The notes below the pieces were generated by a model. The model was not told the origin of the DNA, did not search any database, and saw only the letters and a program-made list of their open reading frames with translations. A stretch of 64,000 nt of DNA from Streptomyces roseoverticillatus. Lineage in GTDB: Bacteria > Actinomycetota > Actinomycetes > Streptomycetales > Streptomycetaceae. Every line of letters begins with the position of its first letter. The first letter of the stretch is position 1. The translations under genes and the position numbers were made by a program. Below are positions 18,095 through 26,728 of this stretch, piece after piece. The stretch covers positions 32,032-96,031 of the forward strand of contig NZ_JOFL01000026.1 in assembly GCF_000719265.1 (NCBI RefSeq), in the 5' to 3' direction.

Positions 18095-18491
18095 CAGGCG
18101 GCTCCTCATGACGTGTGCGACAGCTGGGGCGCGAGGCCCGGTCGGGCGCGGCTGCTGCCTGTCCCTGGTGCGGTCCGCGGTCCGTGCGTCGCTGCGTACG
18201 GCCTTGCGATCCGTCATCGGTCAACCGGGTCATGCCCCGTGCGGCGGGTCTTCACCCGGTTCCGCGCCCGGACCCCTGACGGGCGGGCTCGTTCCGGATT
18301 CCGGCCGGAAACGATAGCCGGTGATGTGCGGGTACCACAGCTTCCCGCCCTGCGATTTTGGGGGGTTCGCCACATGCGGCGAAAGGTGATGTCCGGCACA
18401 GTGGGGGTTTTGGCCGCGGGAGGGTTACGGAGGGCCGCCGGAGGGCAGGTACATCTGCTGATCCGGGCGCGCCTGCTGTCAGGATGGGCCC
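18095..18491. other. Divergent promoter region citA/pdxH
   Basis: No gene supported. It must hold the promoters of citA (leftward) and pdxH (rightward). No convincing palindrome or riboswitch-like element was seen. Confidence 0.4.
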
Positions 18492-19181
18492 GTGACCCAC
18501 GCCGACGAGTTCCCCGCCCCCGAGTTCCACGGCGGCGCGCTGGACGCCGCAGCCATGCGCGAGCAGTACCGCTCCGAAGGCCTTTCGGAGTCGGACCTCG
18601 CCCCCGATCCGTACGAGCAGTTCGCCATCTGGTTCGCCGAGGTGTTCGCCGCGGGGCTCCGGGAGCCCAACGCCATGGTCGTCTCCACGGCCGACGCCGA
18701 CGGCCGGCCCAGCTCCCGGACCGTGCTCCTCAAGGGCTACGACCACCACGGCTTCGTCTTCTACACCAACTACGGCTCCCGCAAGGCCGCCGACCTCGCG
18801 CGCAACCCGTACGTCTCGCTGCTGTTCCCCTGGCACCCGATCGGCCGTCAGGTCATCGTCGCCGGCACGGCCGAGCGCGTGGATGTGGCGGAGACGGCCG
18901 TCTACTTCCACTCGCGGCCGCGCGGCTCGCAGCTGGGCGCGTGGGCGAGCGCGCAGTCGGCCGTCGTGTCGTCGCGCGAGGAGATCGACGCCGCGTACGA
19001 GCGGCTGCTGACCCGCTATCCGGAAGGGGAGCCGGTGCCCGTGCCGACGGGCTGGGGCGGCTATCGCGTGACCCCGGAAAGCGTGGAGTTCTGGCAGGGG
19101 CGCGAGAACAGGCTGCACGACCGGCTGCGGTACGTGAGGGAGGGCGGCGAGAGCTGGCGGGTGGAACGGCTCGGCCCGTAA
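18492..19181 (+). CDS. pdxH: Pyridoxamine 5'-phosphate oxidase
   Basis: A 229-aa FMN enzyme oxidising pyridoxine/pyridoxamine 5'-phosphate to PLP. Signatures are [40 protein letters not shown] and KAADLARNP for FMN binding, [12 protein letters not shown], and the C-terminal [17 protein letters not shown] and LHDRLRY blocks. GTG start. Product length is standard. No partner gene is in the same operon. Confidence 0.95.
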   Translation: MTHADEFPAPEFHGGALDAAAMREQYRSEGLSESDLAPDPYEQFAIWFAEVFAAGLREPNAMVVSTADADGRPSSRTVLLKGYDHHGFVFYTNYGSRKAADLARNPYVSLLFPWHPIGRQVIVAGTAERVDVAETAVYFHSRPRGSQLGAWASAQSAVVSSREEIDAAYERLLTRYPEGEPVPVPTGWGGYRVTPESVEFWQGRENRLHDRLRYVREGGESWRVERLGP

Positions 19182-19288
19182 GCCTCGTATGGTCCGTCTG
19201 TAAGGCTTGCGAGGCCCGTTGCGGTCTCATGTCTCGGGAGGCCCGTAAGGCTTGCGGGGCCCGAAAGGCGATAAAGCGATAAAGCAGG

Positions 19289-19461
19289 CGATCCGTGGGC
19301 CGGTTACCGCCGCGCCCTGGGGCGCGGCGGTGCCGAGCGGACGACTCGGCGGCCCACGGATCGGGTGACTGCTTGGGATTGGCCGGCAGATCCCCCAGCT
19401 GCAGCCTGGGAGGCCCCGGCGCTGCGCTTGGCGCGACGACGGGCGCTAGCCCGCAGTCACC
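19289..19461 (+). ncRNA. Highly structured intergenic RNA candidate (two successive multi-branch folds)
   Basis: First domain: a perfect 14-bp outer stem (19289-19302 with 19350-19363) enclosing two hairpins, CCGCCGCGCC/GGCGCGGCGG and GCCGAG/CTCGGC, i.e. a three-way junction. Second domain: a 9-bp stem (19364-19372 with 19453-19461) enclosing further GC-rich hairpins. It lies about 195 nt before the PAS gene and 107 nt after pdxH. It could be a cis-regulatory leader, a small RNA or an elaborate terminator. Strand is assumed from the downstream gene. I could not assign it to a known riboswitch class. Confidence 0.5.
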
Positions 19462-19657
19462 TCACGCGTCCGGAATGAAACCATGTCCCGAACCACCTCC
19501 CTTCTCGTGTGCGCACCACCCTAGGAAGCGCGTGGGTGAGCGACAACCGAATTTCCGGTGGGCAACGATTTCCCCGAAGACGGTGTGGTGCCCATCACGG
19601 TCGAGTTGAATGACCCGTCGTGCAGGACATGCAGACGCGTCCAGCTGGGGGTACCTC

Positions 19658-21070
19658 GTGACCGCACCACACAAATCAGGCCCTGCCCGCCCGGCGACCC
19701 CGGCGCCCGGTGCCGGGGAAGCCGCGGGCGACGCCGAACGCGCCTCCGAACGAGCCCCCGACAGCGACGACTCCGGCCTCCTCGCGGCGCTCCTCGACGG
19801 CATGGACACCGCGCTGTGCGCCTTCGACGCCGACGGCACGGTCACCCACTGGAACCGCGAGGCCGAACGGATACTGGGCTGGACCGCGGCGGAGGCCGTC
19901 GGCCGGCAGGGCCTGGCCGGCTGGGCGGTGCGGCCCGCGGACGCCGCCGAGGTCGCGGCGCGGCTGGACGGGGCGATGGCAACCCCCGGGCGGCACGTCC
20001 ACGAGTTCGCGCTGCTGACCAAGGACGGCGGGCGGGTGCTGGTCCGCACCCAGCTGTCGGCCGTTCCGGGCGCGGGCGAACGGCCCGCCGGGGTGTACTG
20101 CGCGTTCAGCGAGGTCCACACCCAGATCGACCTGGAGCGCTCCATCGCGCTCAGCGAGGCCCTCTTCGGGGACGCGTCATGGGGCGTCGTGCTCGTCGAC
20201 GCCGACCTGCGGCCGGCCCTCGCCAACGCCCACGCCGCGCGGGCCCTGCGCACGGGCCGCACCGCGCTCCTGGGCCGCCCGCTCGGCGAACTGCTGGAGC
20301 AGGGCGTGGAGGAGGTCGAGGGCGCCCTCCAGCACGTCCTCGCGGCGGGCGCCCCGCCCGCCCCCACCGACCTGTGGGTGACCCTCCGCGACCAGGGCGG
20401 CGCCCCGCCCGAGCGGCGCTGCTGGCGCAGCGGTTTCGTGCGGCTGGCCTCGCCGCTCGCCGAGGAACCCGTGCCGCTGGGCGTGGCCTGGCTGTTCCTG
20501 GACGTCACCGCCGCCCGCCTCACCGAGCAGGACAGCGCCCGGCTGCGCTTCCGCGCCAGCCAGCTGCACCGGGCCGGGCGGGCCGTCGCCGAGTGCGAGG
20601 ACCCCATGGAAGCGGCCTCCCTCTACCTCGACTTCGCCCTCGCCGGCTTCGCCGACCACGCCCTGATCGACCTGCTCCCCGAGCCGCAGGCGACCCCCGG
20701 CTCCCCGGTCCGGCTGATCAGGGCCACCGCCACGCCCGCCGGCACGCCGGGCCCCTGCCCGGCCACGGGCCGCGGCGGCCTCCCGGTGCCGTACCCGGAC
20801 GGCCACCCCGCCCTGCAGGCCGTCGAACGCTGCGGCTCGGTCCGCGCGGCCTCCGACTGCACCGAGACCTGGGCCACCGCCCGCAAGTGGCCCGAGGGCA
20901 CCGTGCACGCCCTCGCCACGGCCCTCCGCAGCCGCGGCCGGACGCTGGGCGCGGTCACCTTCCTCCGCGGCCCGTCCCGCCGCCCGTTCGACCGCTCGGA
21001 CGCGACGTACGCGGAGGACATCTCGTGCCGGGTGGCGGCGTCGATCGACCTGGCGGGCCCGACGCCGTAA
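19658..21070 (+). CDS. PAS-domain sensory protein
   Basis: A 470-aa cytosolic protein with an N-terminal PAS domain (about residues 40-160: ALLDGMDTALCAFDADGTVT, WNREAERILGWTAAEAVGRQ), a second PAS-like segment (about 165-300) and a GAF-like C-terminal region (about 310-465). This is the sensory architecture seen upstream of PP2C/SpoIIE phosphatases, but no phosphatase, kinase or DNA-binding domain follows. The GTG at 19658 is preceded by a GGGGG run; an ATG 16 codons upstream is possible. It probably acts as a signal-input module. Confidence 0.8.
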   Translation: MTAPHKSGPARPATPAPGAGEAAGDAERASERAPDSDDSGLLAALLDGMDTALCAFDADGTVTHWNREAERILGWTAAEAVGRQGLAGWAVRPADAAEVAARLDGAMATPGRHVHEFALLTKDGGRVLVRTQLSAVPGAGERPAGVYCAFSEVHTQIDLERSIALSEALFGDASWGVVLVDADLRPALANAHAARALRTGRTALLGRPLGELLEQGVEEVEGALQHVLAAGAPPAPTDLWVTLRDQGGAPPERRCWRSGFVRLASPLAEEPVPLGVAWLFLDVTAARLTEQDSARLRFRASQLHRAGRAVAECEDPMEAASLYLDFALAGFADHALIDLLPEPQATPGSPVRLIRATATPAGTPGPCPATGRGGLPVPYPDGHPALQAVERCGSVRAASDCTETWATARKWPEGTVHALATALRSRGRTLGAVTFLRGPSRRPFDRSDATYAEDISCRVAASIDLAGPTP

Positions 21071-21088
21071 CCCCCGCCCCGCGGAGCG

Positions 21089-21847
21089 TCACCGGCGCCG
21101 GAAGAAGATCCGGTCCCCGTACTCGTCCAGCACCCGCCCGTTCCAGTCGTGCCCCCCGTCGACGTTCCCGGAACGAAGCATCGGCGGGTCGATGCCGCGG
21201 GCGGCGAGTTCGCCCGCGGCGGTGGCGACGACCGCCTGCATCAGGGCGCTGGTGACGACCGTGGAGGCGGGGCCGAAGGGGGCCGCGATGCCGTCCGCCG
21301 TGAGCTCCGCGTCCCCGATGCCGATCTTGCTGTCGATGACGAGGTCGCAGTGGTCCTTCAGGAAGGTGCCGGAGGAGTGGCGGGACTTGGTGTGCTCGGC
21401 GTAGGCGAGGGAGGTGACGCCGATGACGCGGACGCCCAGCGCGCGGGCGTTCATGGCCATCTCGACGGGCAGGGAGTTGCGGCCGGAGAGGGAGATGACG
21501 ACCAGGACGTCGCCGGCCTGGACGGGGCTGGTGTCGAGGACCGCGCCGGCCAGGCCGTCGACGCGCTCCAGGGCGCTGCCGAGCGTGGCCGGCATGACGT
21601 CGAGGCCGACGACGCCGGGGACGGCGAGGAGGTTGATCAGCGCGAGGCCGCCCGCGCGGTAGACGACGTCCTGGGCGGGGAGCGAGGAGTGGCCGGCGCC
21701 GAAGACGAAGAGCCGGCCGCCGTCCGCCACGGTGTCGGCGAGGAGGGCGGCCGCGGCCGTGATGTGCTCCGCCTCCTCGTCGCGCACCCGCTGCAGCAGC
21801 CCGATCGCGGCGTCGAAGAACTGCCCGGCCAGCTTGTTCTCGCTCAT
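21089..21847 (-). CDS. SIS-domain sugar isomerase-like protein
   Basis: A 252-aa SIS-domain (phosphosugar-binding) protein. GRLFVFGAGHSS is the sugar-phosphate loop, VLVVISLSGRNSLPVEMAMN a second SIS motif, and VIGVTSLAY a third. It matches the UPF0309 group, whose physiological substrate is unclear. ATG chosen at 21847 with AGGAG 10 nt upstream. It is transcribed divergently from dmdR1, with 197 nt between them. Confidence 0.88.
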   Translation of the reverse strand: MSENKLAGQFFDAAIGLLQRVRDEEAEHITAAAALLADTVADGGRLFVFGAGHSSLPAQDVVYRAGGLALINLLAVPGVVGLDVMPATLGSALERVDGLAGAVLDTSPVQAGDVLVVISLSGRNSLPVEMAMNARALGVRVIGVTSLAYAEHTKSRHSSGTFLKDHCDLVIDSKIGIGDAELTADGIAAPFGPASTVVTSALMQAVVATAAGELAARGIDPPMLRSGNVDGGHDWNGRVLDEYGDRIFFRRR

Positions 21848-21996
21848 CGCTGCGGGGCTCCTTAGATCGAGATCCGGTGGCGCGTACGGTCTGGGCGTAC
21901 GCTCGTGGCGCGGATCACGTTGCGGTCTGGACCAGGGCCCTGTCAATACGGCGGGCGGCCCGGGGCCGTGCCCGCCACCGTTCTCGGTGGCATGCG

Positions 21997-22716
21997 TCAG
22001 AATTGGGTCCAGGGGCCACGCGCACGACTTATCGAGGGGCACGCATGTCCGGACTGATCGACACCACGGAGATGTATCTCCGCACCATTCTCGAGCTGGA
22101 GGAGGAGGGTGTGGTCCCCATGCGTGCCCGAATCGCCGAGCGGCTCGACCAGAGCGGCCCGACGGTCAGCCAGACCGTGGCACGCATGGAGCGCGACGGC
22201 CTGGTGTCCGTCGCGGGCGACCGGCACCTGGAGCTCACCGAGGAGGGCCGCCGGCTGGCCACGCGCGTCATGCGCAAGCACCGCCTCGCGGAGTGCCTGC
22301 TGGTCGACGTGATCGGCCTGGAGTGGGAGCAGGTCCACGCCGAGGCCTGCCGCTGGGAGCACGTGATGAGCGAGGCGGTGGAGCGCCGCGTGCTGGAGCT
22401 CCTGCGCCACCCCACCGAGTCGCCGTACGGCAATCCCATCCCGGGCCTGGAGGAGCTGGGCGAGAAGGCCGAGCCGGACCCGCTGCTCAATGAGGACATG
22501 GTCAGCCTGATGGACCTGGACGCCGGGTCCGACGGCAAGACCGTGGTCGTACGCCGGATCGGTGAGCCCATCCAGACGGACGCCCAGCTGATGTATTCGC
22601 TGCGGCGCGCGGGCGTGCAGCCCGGCGCGGTGGTCAGCGTGACGGATTCGGCGGGCGGTGTGATCGTCGGCAGCAGCGGTGAGGCCACGGAGCTGGAGCC
22701 GGACATCGCGGCGCAC
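21997..22716 (-). other. adm: Long antisense open frame across dmdR1 (adm-like)
   Basis: A 239-codon frame runs opposite almost the whole of dmdR1. In S. coelicolor an overlapping antiparallel gene, adm, has been described as encoding a protein that affects antibiotic and siderophore production. The same arrangement is present here. In GC-rich DNA such antisense frames arise by codon bias alone, and this composition (Leu, Ala, His, Asp rich) is what that bias produces, so coding status is uncertain. Confidence 0.3.
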
Positions 22717-22737
22717 GTCTTCGTCGCCAAGCGCTGA
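22045..22737 (+). CDS. dmdR1: Iron-dependent repressor DmdR1 (DtxR/IdeR family)
   Basis: A 230-aa Fe2+-activated repressor of siderophore and iron-uptake genes. The N-terminal winged helix (GLIDTTEMYLRTILELEEEG, ERLDQSGPTVSQTVARMERD) is nearly identical to IdeR/DtxR. The dimer/metal domain carries RHLELTEEG, HRLAECLLVDVIGLEW, and HAEACRWEHVMS with ligands Cys102/His106-type, and PYGNPIPGL. A C-terminal SH3-like domain follows from about residue 145. Length equals DmdR1 of S. coelicolor. It is flanked by a SIS gene as in that species. Confidence 0.95.
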   Translation: MSGLIDTTEMYLRTILELEEEGVVPMRARIAERLDQSGPTVSQTVARMERDGLVSVAGDRHLELTEEGRRLATRVMRKHRLAECLLVDVIGLEWEQVHAEACRWEHVMSEAVERRVLELLRHPTESPYGNPIPGLEELGEKAEPDPLLNEDMVSLMDLDAGSDGKTVVVRRIGEPIQTDAQLMYSLRRAGVQPGAVVSVTDSAGGVIVGSSGEATELEPDIAAHVFVAKR

Positions 22738-23250
22738 GCCGCTTCGCCGCCGAGCACTGAGCCGCCGCCTCGCGCCTCACTCACGCCCCGCCGGACCGGG
22801 CTGCCCCGTGCAGCCCGCCGCGGGGCGTCTTGCTGCGTCAACTCCCCTGAATCTGGCTGGAGTCGGCGGAACCGGCACGGAGCCGCCCCGGCCGTGCCAC
22901 GCTGGCGCTGGCGCGCATATGCGCGGCACGCCGCTGTCTCGGGGAGGGGGGCTGCGATGAGGCCGGCGGGGCGTGACAAGGGCCCCGGCGCCCTTGCGGG
23001 CAGCCGGGGCCCTGCCTCCCCATTTACCCCCGTGGCGACCCGGAGCCCCGAGCTCCCAGGGTCCGCCCCGCGGACCTTCTTCCCCGAGCAGTCCGCGCCC
23101 AGGTCGATTAATCCCCTGGGCGCCGCCGGTCAACCCTTCCCTGAGGTCACTCGAACGAGGGGTGTTGTGCGCGTTGAGCATGCAATCGAACGCAGGTTCT
23201 ATATCGTGATCGTGGAACTGCTCGGGGAAGAGTAGGAGGTGCCAGGTCTC
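22738..23250. other. Intergenic region dmdR1 to hydrolase
   Basis: No convincing gene; the frame at 22894-23235 lacks coding character. A 10-bp GC hairpin (22979-22988 with 23004-23013) is a likely terminator. An SOS-box-like palindrome lies at 23186-23201, listed separately. Confidence 0.5.
23186..23201. promoter_or_regulatory. SOS-box-like palindrome (TCGAAC-N4-GTTCTA)
   Basis: It matches the actinobacterial LexA consensus TCGAAC-N4-GTTCGA at 11 of 12 defined positions. It sits 50 nt before the hydrolase start, where a repressor could block transcription. A weaker TCGAAC half-site lies about 35 nt upstream. Confidence 0.4.
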
Positions 23251-24120
23251 ATGGTTCGGCGCATCGACGTGAGTGGGAGCGGCGGGGTACGGCTCGCGGC
23301 CTGGGAGTTCGCCGATCCGCCCAAGCGCCCCTGCGGGGGCGGAGAGGGTGGCGCCGGCGCGGTGCTGCTGCTCCACGGTCTGATGGGCCGCGCCGCGCAC
23401 TGGGCGGAGACCGCCCGCTGGCTGTCCGGCCGGCACCGCGCGGTCGCCCTCGACCAGCGGGGGCACGGCCGCAGCGAGCGCCCGGCCGAGGGCCCGTACA
23501 CCCGGGACGCCTACATCGCCGACGCCGTGGCCGCGATCGAGTGCCTGGATCTCGCCCCTGTCGTCCTGATCGGCCACGCCATGGGCGCGCTCACCGCCTG
23601 GCAGCTCGCCGCCCGCCGCCCGGACCTGGTCCGCGCGCTGGTCATCTGCGACATGCGGGCGTCCGCTCTGGGCGCCACCACCCAGCGCGAGTGGGGCGAG
23701 TGGTTCCGCTCGTGGCCGGTCCCGTTCGCCACGCTCGCGGACGTCCGCAAGTGGTTCGCCGAGGGCGACCCCACCCTGGAGCGCCCCAGGCCCGCCCGCG
23801 GGGACTACTACGCCGAGATCATGGCCGAGCGCGCCGACGGCTGGCGCCCGGCCTTCTCCCGCCGCCAGATGCTCCAGGCCCGCGAGACCTACGCCCACGA
23901 CGCCCACTGGGAGGAGCTCGCCCTCGTCGAGTGCCCGGCCCTCGTCGTCCGCGGCCCCGATGGCGAGCTCGGCCGCGCCGAGGCCCAGGAGATGGTCCGC
24001 GTCCTGCCCCGCGGCAAGTACGCCGAGGTGCCCGACGCGGGTCACCTCGTCCACTACGAACATCCCGAGGGCTGGCGCCAGGCCGTGGAGTCGTTCCTGG
24101 AGTCGGTGTTACCCGCGTAG
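23251..24120 (+). CDS. Alpha/beta-hydrolase fold protein lacking the nucleophile serine
   Basis: A 289-aa protein with a textbook alpha/beta-hydrolase layout: oxyanion region LLLHGLMGRAAHW, VALDQRGHGRSERP, nucleophile elbow LIGHAMGALTAWQLA, Asp region VVRGPDGELG and His in PDAGHLVHYEHPEGW. The elbow reads G-H-A-M-G, with Ala where Ser, Asp or Cys is expected (codon GCC). Either it is a non-hydrolytic binding or signalling member, or the chemistry differs. The ATG at 23251 has an excellent AGGAGGT 10 nt upstream. Otherwise intact and full length. Confidence 0.88.
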   Translation: MVRRIDVSGSGGVRLAAWEFADPPKRPCGGGEGGAGAVLLLHGLMGRAAHWAETARWLSGRHRAVALDQRGHGRSERPAEGPYTRDAYIADAVAAIECLDLAPVVLIGHAMGALTAWQLAARRPDLVRALVICDMRASALGATTQREWGEWFRSWPVPFATLADVRKWFAEGDPTLERPRPARGDYYAEIMAERADGWRPAFSRRQMLQARETYAHDAHWEELALVECPALVVRGPDGELGRAEAQEMVRVLPRGKYAEVPDAGHLVHYEHPEGWRQAVESFLESVLPA

Positions 24121-24174
24121 GCGGGGCTTCTGGAGTGGGCGGCGCCGTCTGCGGGGGTGGGGCCGCAGATTAAT

Positions 24175-24188
24175 TCAACAAGCGTTGA
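24175..24188. promoter_or_regulatory. Palindrome overlapping a TTGACA -35 box
   Basis: TCAAC-AAGC-GTTGA is a perfect inverted repeat. Its right half overlaps TTGACA at 24185-24190, about 70 nt before the monooxygenase start. The form is typical of TetR or MarR operators; no such regulator is adjacent. Confidence 0.4.
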
Positions 24189-24257
24189 CATATCTCGGAC
24201 GCGGGTGTGCACTGGCTGTAAGGCCAGATGCCCGCACGAGCCATCCGAGGTGCCGTC

Positions 24258-25685
24258 ATGTCCTCCTCGCTCTCCTCCCAGGCCACCCCCGCCGACGTCC
24301 TCGTCGTCGGCGCCGGACCCACCGGGCTGCTGCTCGCCGGGGATCTCGCCGCCGCCGGCGTGCGGGTGACGCTGGTGGAGAAACGGGCTCAGGAGTCGAA
24401 CCTGACGCGGGCCTTCGCCGTGCACGCGCGCACGCTGGAGACCTTCGACGCCCGCGGCATCGCCGAGGCCCTGATCGCCACGGGGTCCTTCATGCCGGGC
24501 GTGCGGTTCTTCGGCCGCGTCGGGATCGACCTGTCCCGGCTGCCCAGCCGCTTCCCCGGCGTCCTGCTCACGCCGCAGTACGAGACCGAGCGGGTGCTGG
24601 AGGAGCGGGCCCTGAAGGCCGGGGTCGTGGTGCGGCGCGGGGCGGAGGTCGCCGGGCTGCGCCAGGACGCGGACGGCGTCGACGCCGAGCTCCGCACCGC
24701 GGACGGCGCCACCGAGACCCTGCGGGCCGCCTACGCCGTCGGTGCCGACGGCGTGCGCAGCGCCGTCCGCAAGGCGCTCGGCCTTCCCTTCCCCGGGAAG
24801 TCCGTGCTCCGGTCCGTCATGCTCGCCGATGTGCGCCTCACCACCGATCCCCCGGGGCTGCCGGCCTTCCGGAGCTCCGGCGGAGGCTTCGCCTTCCTGG
24901 TGCCCTTCGGTGACGGCTACTACCGCGTCATCGCCTGGACGCACGGCTCGGACCTGCCGTCCACCGCCCCCGTCGACTTCGAGGAGCTCAAGGCCGTCAC
25001 CCGCACCGCCTTCGGCACCGACTTCGGCATGCACGACCCCCGCTGGACCTCGCGTTTCCACAGCGACGAGCGGCAGGTGCCGCGCTACCGCGACGGCCGC
25101 GTCTTCCTCGCCGGCGACGCCGCCCACGTCCACTCGCCCGCCGGAGGGCTCGGCATGAACACGGGCCTGCAGGACGCCGCCAACCTCTCCTGGAAGCTCG
25201 CCGCCGTCCTCAAGGGAACGGCGCCGGAATCCCTGCTCGACAGCTATCACGACGAGCGCCACCCCGTGGGCCGGCAGGTGCTCCGCGTCAGCGGCGCCAT
25301 CGTGCGGGGCGTCCTGCTCTCTTCGCCCGTCACCCGCCGCCTGCGCGACGCCGCCGCCGTGGCCGCCGTGTCCCTCCCGTTCGCCGCGGACCGCGGCGCC
25401 CTCGTGGTCTCCGGGATCGGCATCCGCTACCCCGCACCGCCCGGAGCGCACCCGCTGACCGGGCGCCGCGCCCCCGACCTGCCGCTCGCGGAGCGCGCCG
25501 GCGAACCCACCCGCCTGTACGAGGCGCTGCGCGCCGGTACGCACGTGCGCGTGCTGCCGCGCGGGGCGGGCGCACCGCCACGGCAGGAGACGGGCGTCAC
25601 CGCGGTCACCCGCGCCGACGCCCGTCGCACGACCCTCCTCGTACGGCCCGACGGGTACGTGGCCGAGGCTCGCGACCTCGGCTGA
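24258..25685 (+). CDS. FAD-dependent aromatic monooxygenase (PheA/TfdB/PgaE-like)
   Basis: A 475-aa class A flavin hydroxylase. N-terminal Rossmann motif VLVVGAGPTGLLLAGDLA; the DG motif is YAVGADGVRSAVRKALG; the second FAD motif is RVFLAGDAAHVHSPAGG, followed by LGMNTGLQDAANLSWKLA. The C-terminal thioredoxin-like region (about residue 385 on) is present, with a short GHI-type terminus. Such enzymes hydroxylate phenols or polyketides. It stands alone with its own palindromic promoter, so a xenobiotic or resistance role is as likely as biosynthesis. Confidence 0.9.
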   Translation: MSSSLSSQATPADVLVVGAGPTGLLLAGDLAAAGVRVTLVEKRAQESNLTRAFAVHARTLETFDARGIAEALIATGSFMPGVRFFGRVGIDLSRLPSRFPGVLLTPQYETERVLEERALKAGVVVRRGAEVAGLRQDADGVDAELRTADGATETLRAAYAVGADGVRSAVRKALGLPFPGKSVLRSVMLADVRLTTDPPGLPAFRSSGGGFAFLVPFGDGYYRVIAWTHGSDLPSTAPVDFEELKAVTRTAFGTDFGMHDPRWTSRFHSDERQVPRYRDGRVFLAGDAAHVHSPAGGLGMNTGLQDAANLSWKLAAVLKGTAPESLLDSYHDERHPVGRQVLRVSGAIVRGVLLSSPVTRRLRDAAAVAAVSLPFAADRGALVVSGIGIRYPAPPGAHPLTGRRAPDLPLAERAGEPTRLYEALRAGTHVRVLPRGAGAPPRQETGVTAVTRADARRTTLLVRPDGYVAEARDLG

Positions 25686-25730
25686 CCGGGCCCCGGCCCG
25701 GACCGCGTACGGCACCCGCCGCAGCGTGCC

Positions 25731-26405
25731 TCACCTGCGGCGGGCGTCCGCCGCATCCCGCCCGCACGCGTAGGCGAGCGCGCTCACCAGCTCGTCCGCG
25801 TCCGGCAGCCAGCGGTTGGCGACCGTGGGCTGGCGCGCCCACTGCACCGAACCGCGCGTCCCCACGCGGGTGGGCGGCGCGACCACGTAGTCGCCCTCGC
25901 CGCGCGCGATCAGATCCAGCGACGTCGGGTGCCAGCCCAGCTTCCGGGCGGCGTCCCCCACCTTCAGCGCCCCGCCCGGCAGCACGAAGAACAGCATCCG
26001 GCGGAACGGGGTGCACGTGATCGGCCCCAGCTGGATGTTCATCCGCTCCATCCGGGCCAGCGCCAGGCAGCCCGCCGTCTCCGGGACGTCCAGCGCGTCG
26101 AACGTGCGGCCCGTCGGAAGCAGGACCGAAGCGGCGGGCTGCTTCTCCCACATGCGGCGGATGGCGACCGCGCTGCCGGTGGCCTGCGTGGCCCAGTCCG
26201 GGCGGTCCGGGTGCGCACCCGGGGAGGGGCAGCCGAGATCACCGCACGAGCAGTACTCCCGCCCCTCCTCCACCTTCAGCCACGTACCGCCGAATACGTC
26301 CCAGTGCCGCTCCTCCGCGTACCTGACAGCGGCGTCCAGCAGTTGTTCGCTGCGCTGTTGCGGGAGGTGCGGGGCTCCTACTGCGATGGTCTCTTCCACG
26401 CCCAT
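25731..26405 (-). CDS. Bifunctional primase/polymerase N-terminal (Prim-Pol)-like protein
   Basis: A 224-aa stand-alone archaeo-eukaryotic-primase-like domain. FDALDVPE (about residue 97) resembles the metal-binding hhhDhD motif, and the Cys cluster CSCGDLGCPSPGAHP (about 52-66) is typical of actinobacterial Prim-Pol N-domains. The downstream S-x-H motif is not evident, so polymerase activity is doubtful. The ATG at 26405 has a GGGGGAG site. It is transcribed away from the NsdA-like gene, a neighbour pair also known in S. coelicolor around nsdA. Confidence 0.8.
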   Translation of the reverse strand: MGVEETIAVGAPHLPQQRSEQLLDAAVRYAEERHWDVFGGTWLKVEEGREYCSCGDLGCPSPGAHPDRPDWATQATGSAVAIRRMWEKQPAASVLLPTGRTFDALDVPETAGCLALARMERMNIQLGPITCTPFRRMLFFVLPGGALKVGDAARKLGWHPTSLDLIARGEGDYVVAPPTRVGTRGSVQWARQPTVANRWLPDADELVSALAYACGRDAADARRR

Positions 26406-26728
26406 CACAACTCCCCCTGTCACGAGGGGTTACGGCTCAGGCTCACGCTTGTGGGCGGTGCCAGGACATGCACGTGGGGCGCACGGATGCATGTACGGGG
26501 GCGCAGACGCGGGTTGGCCTCCGAGGCTGGGTAGCCACCTGTGCGGCGACGGGGCGAGACAGTCAATGTCTGGCCATTGCCGCCTTTGCTGTCATTACCG
26601 TTAAGTCCGCATTCTCCGGACATTCAGGGGGCAAAGATCACAGGGGAAGACGCAGTCAGCTGTCTCAGCTTCTCCGCATTCCGCGGCGGACCGCGCCGCG
26701 AACGCTTAGCAGTCCCAGGGGGTACAGC
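26406..26728. other. Divergent promoter region Prim-Pol/NsdA-like
   Basis: No gene supported. It holds the promoters of both flanking genes; repeated GCATGTAC/CATGCACG-type words occur at about 26466-26495, without a clean operator. Confidence 0.35.

Noticed and set aside
22894..23235. 113-codon frame before the hydrolase
   Set aside because: No ribosome-binding site, poor coding character, overlaps a terminator and an operator candidate.
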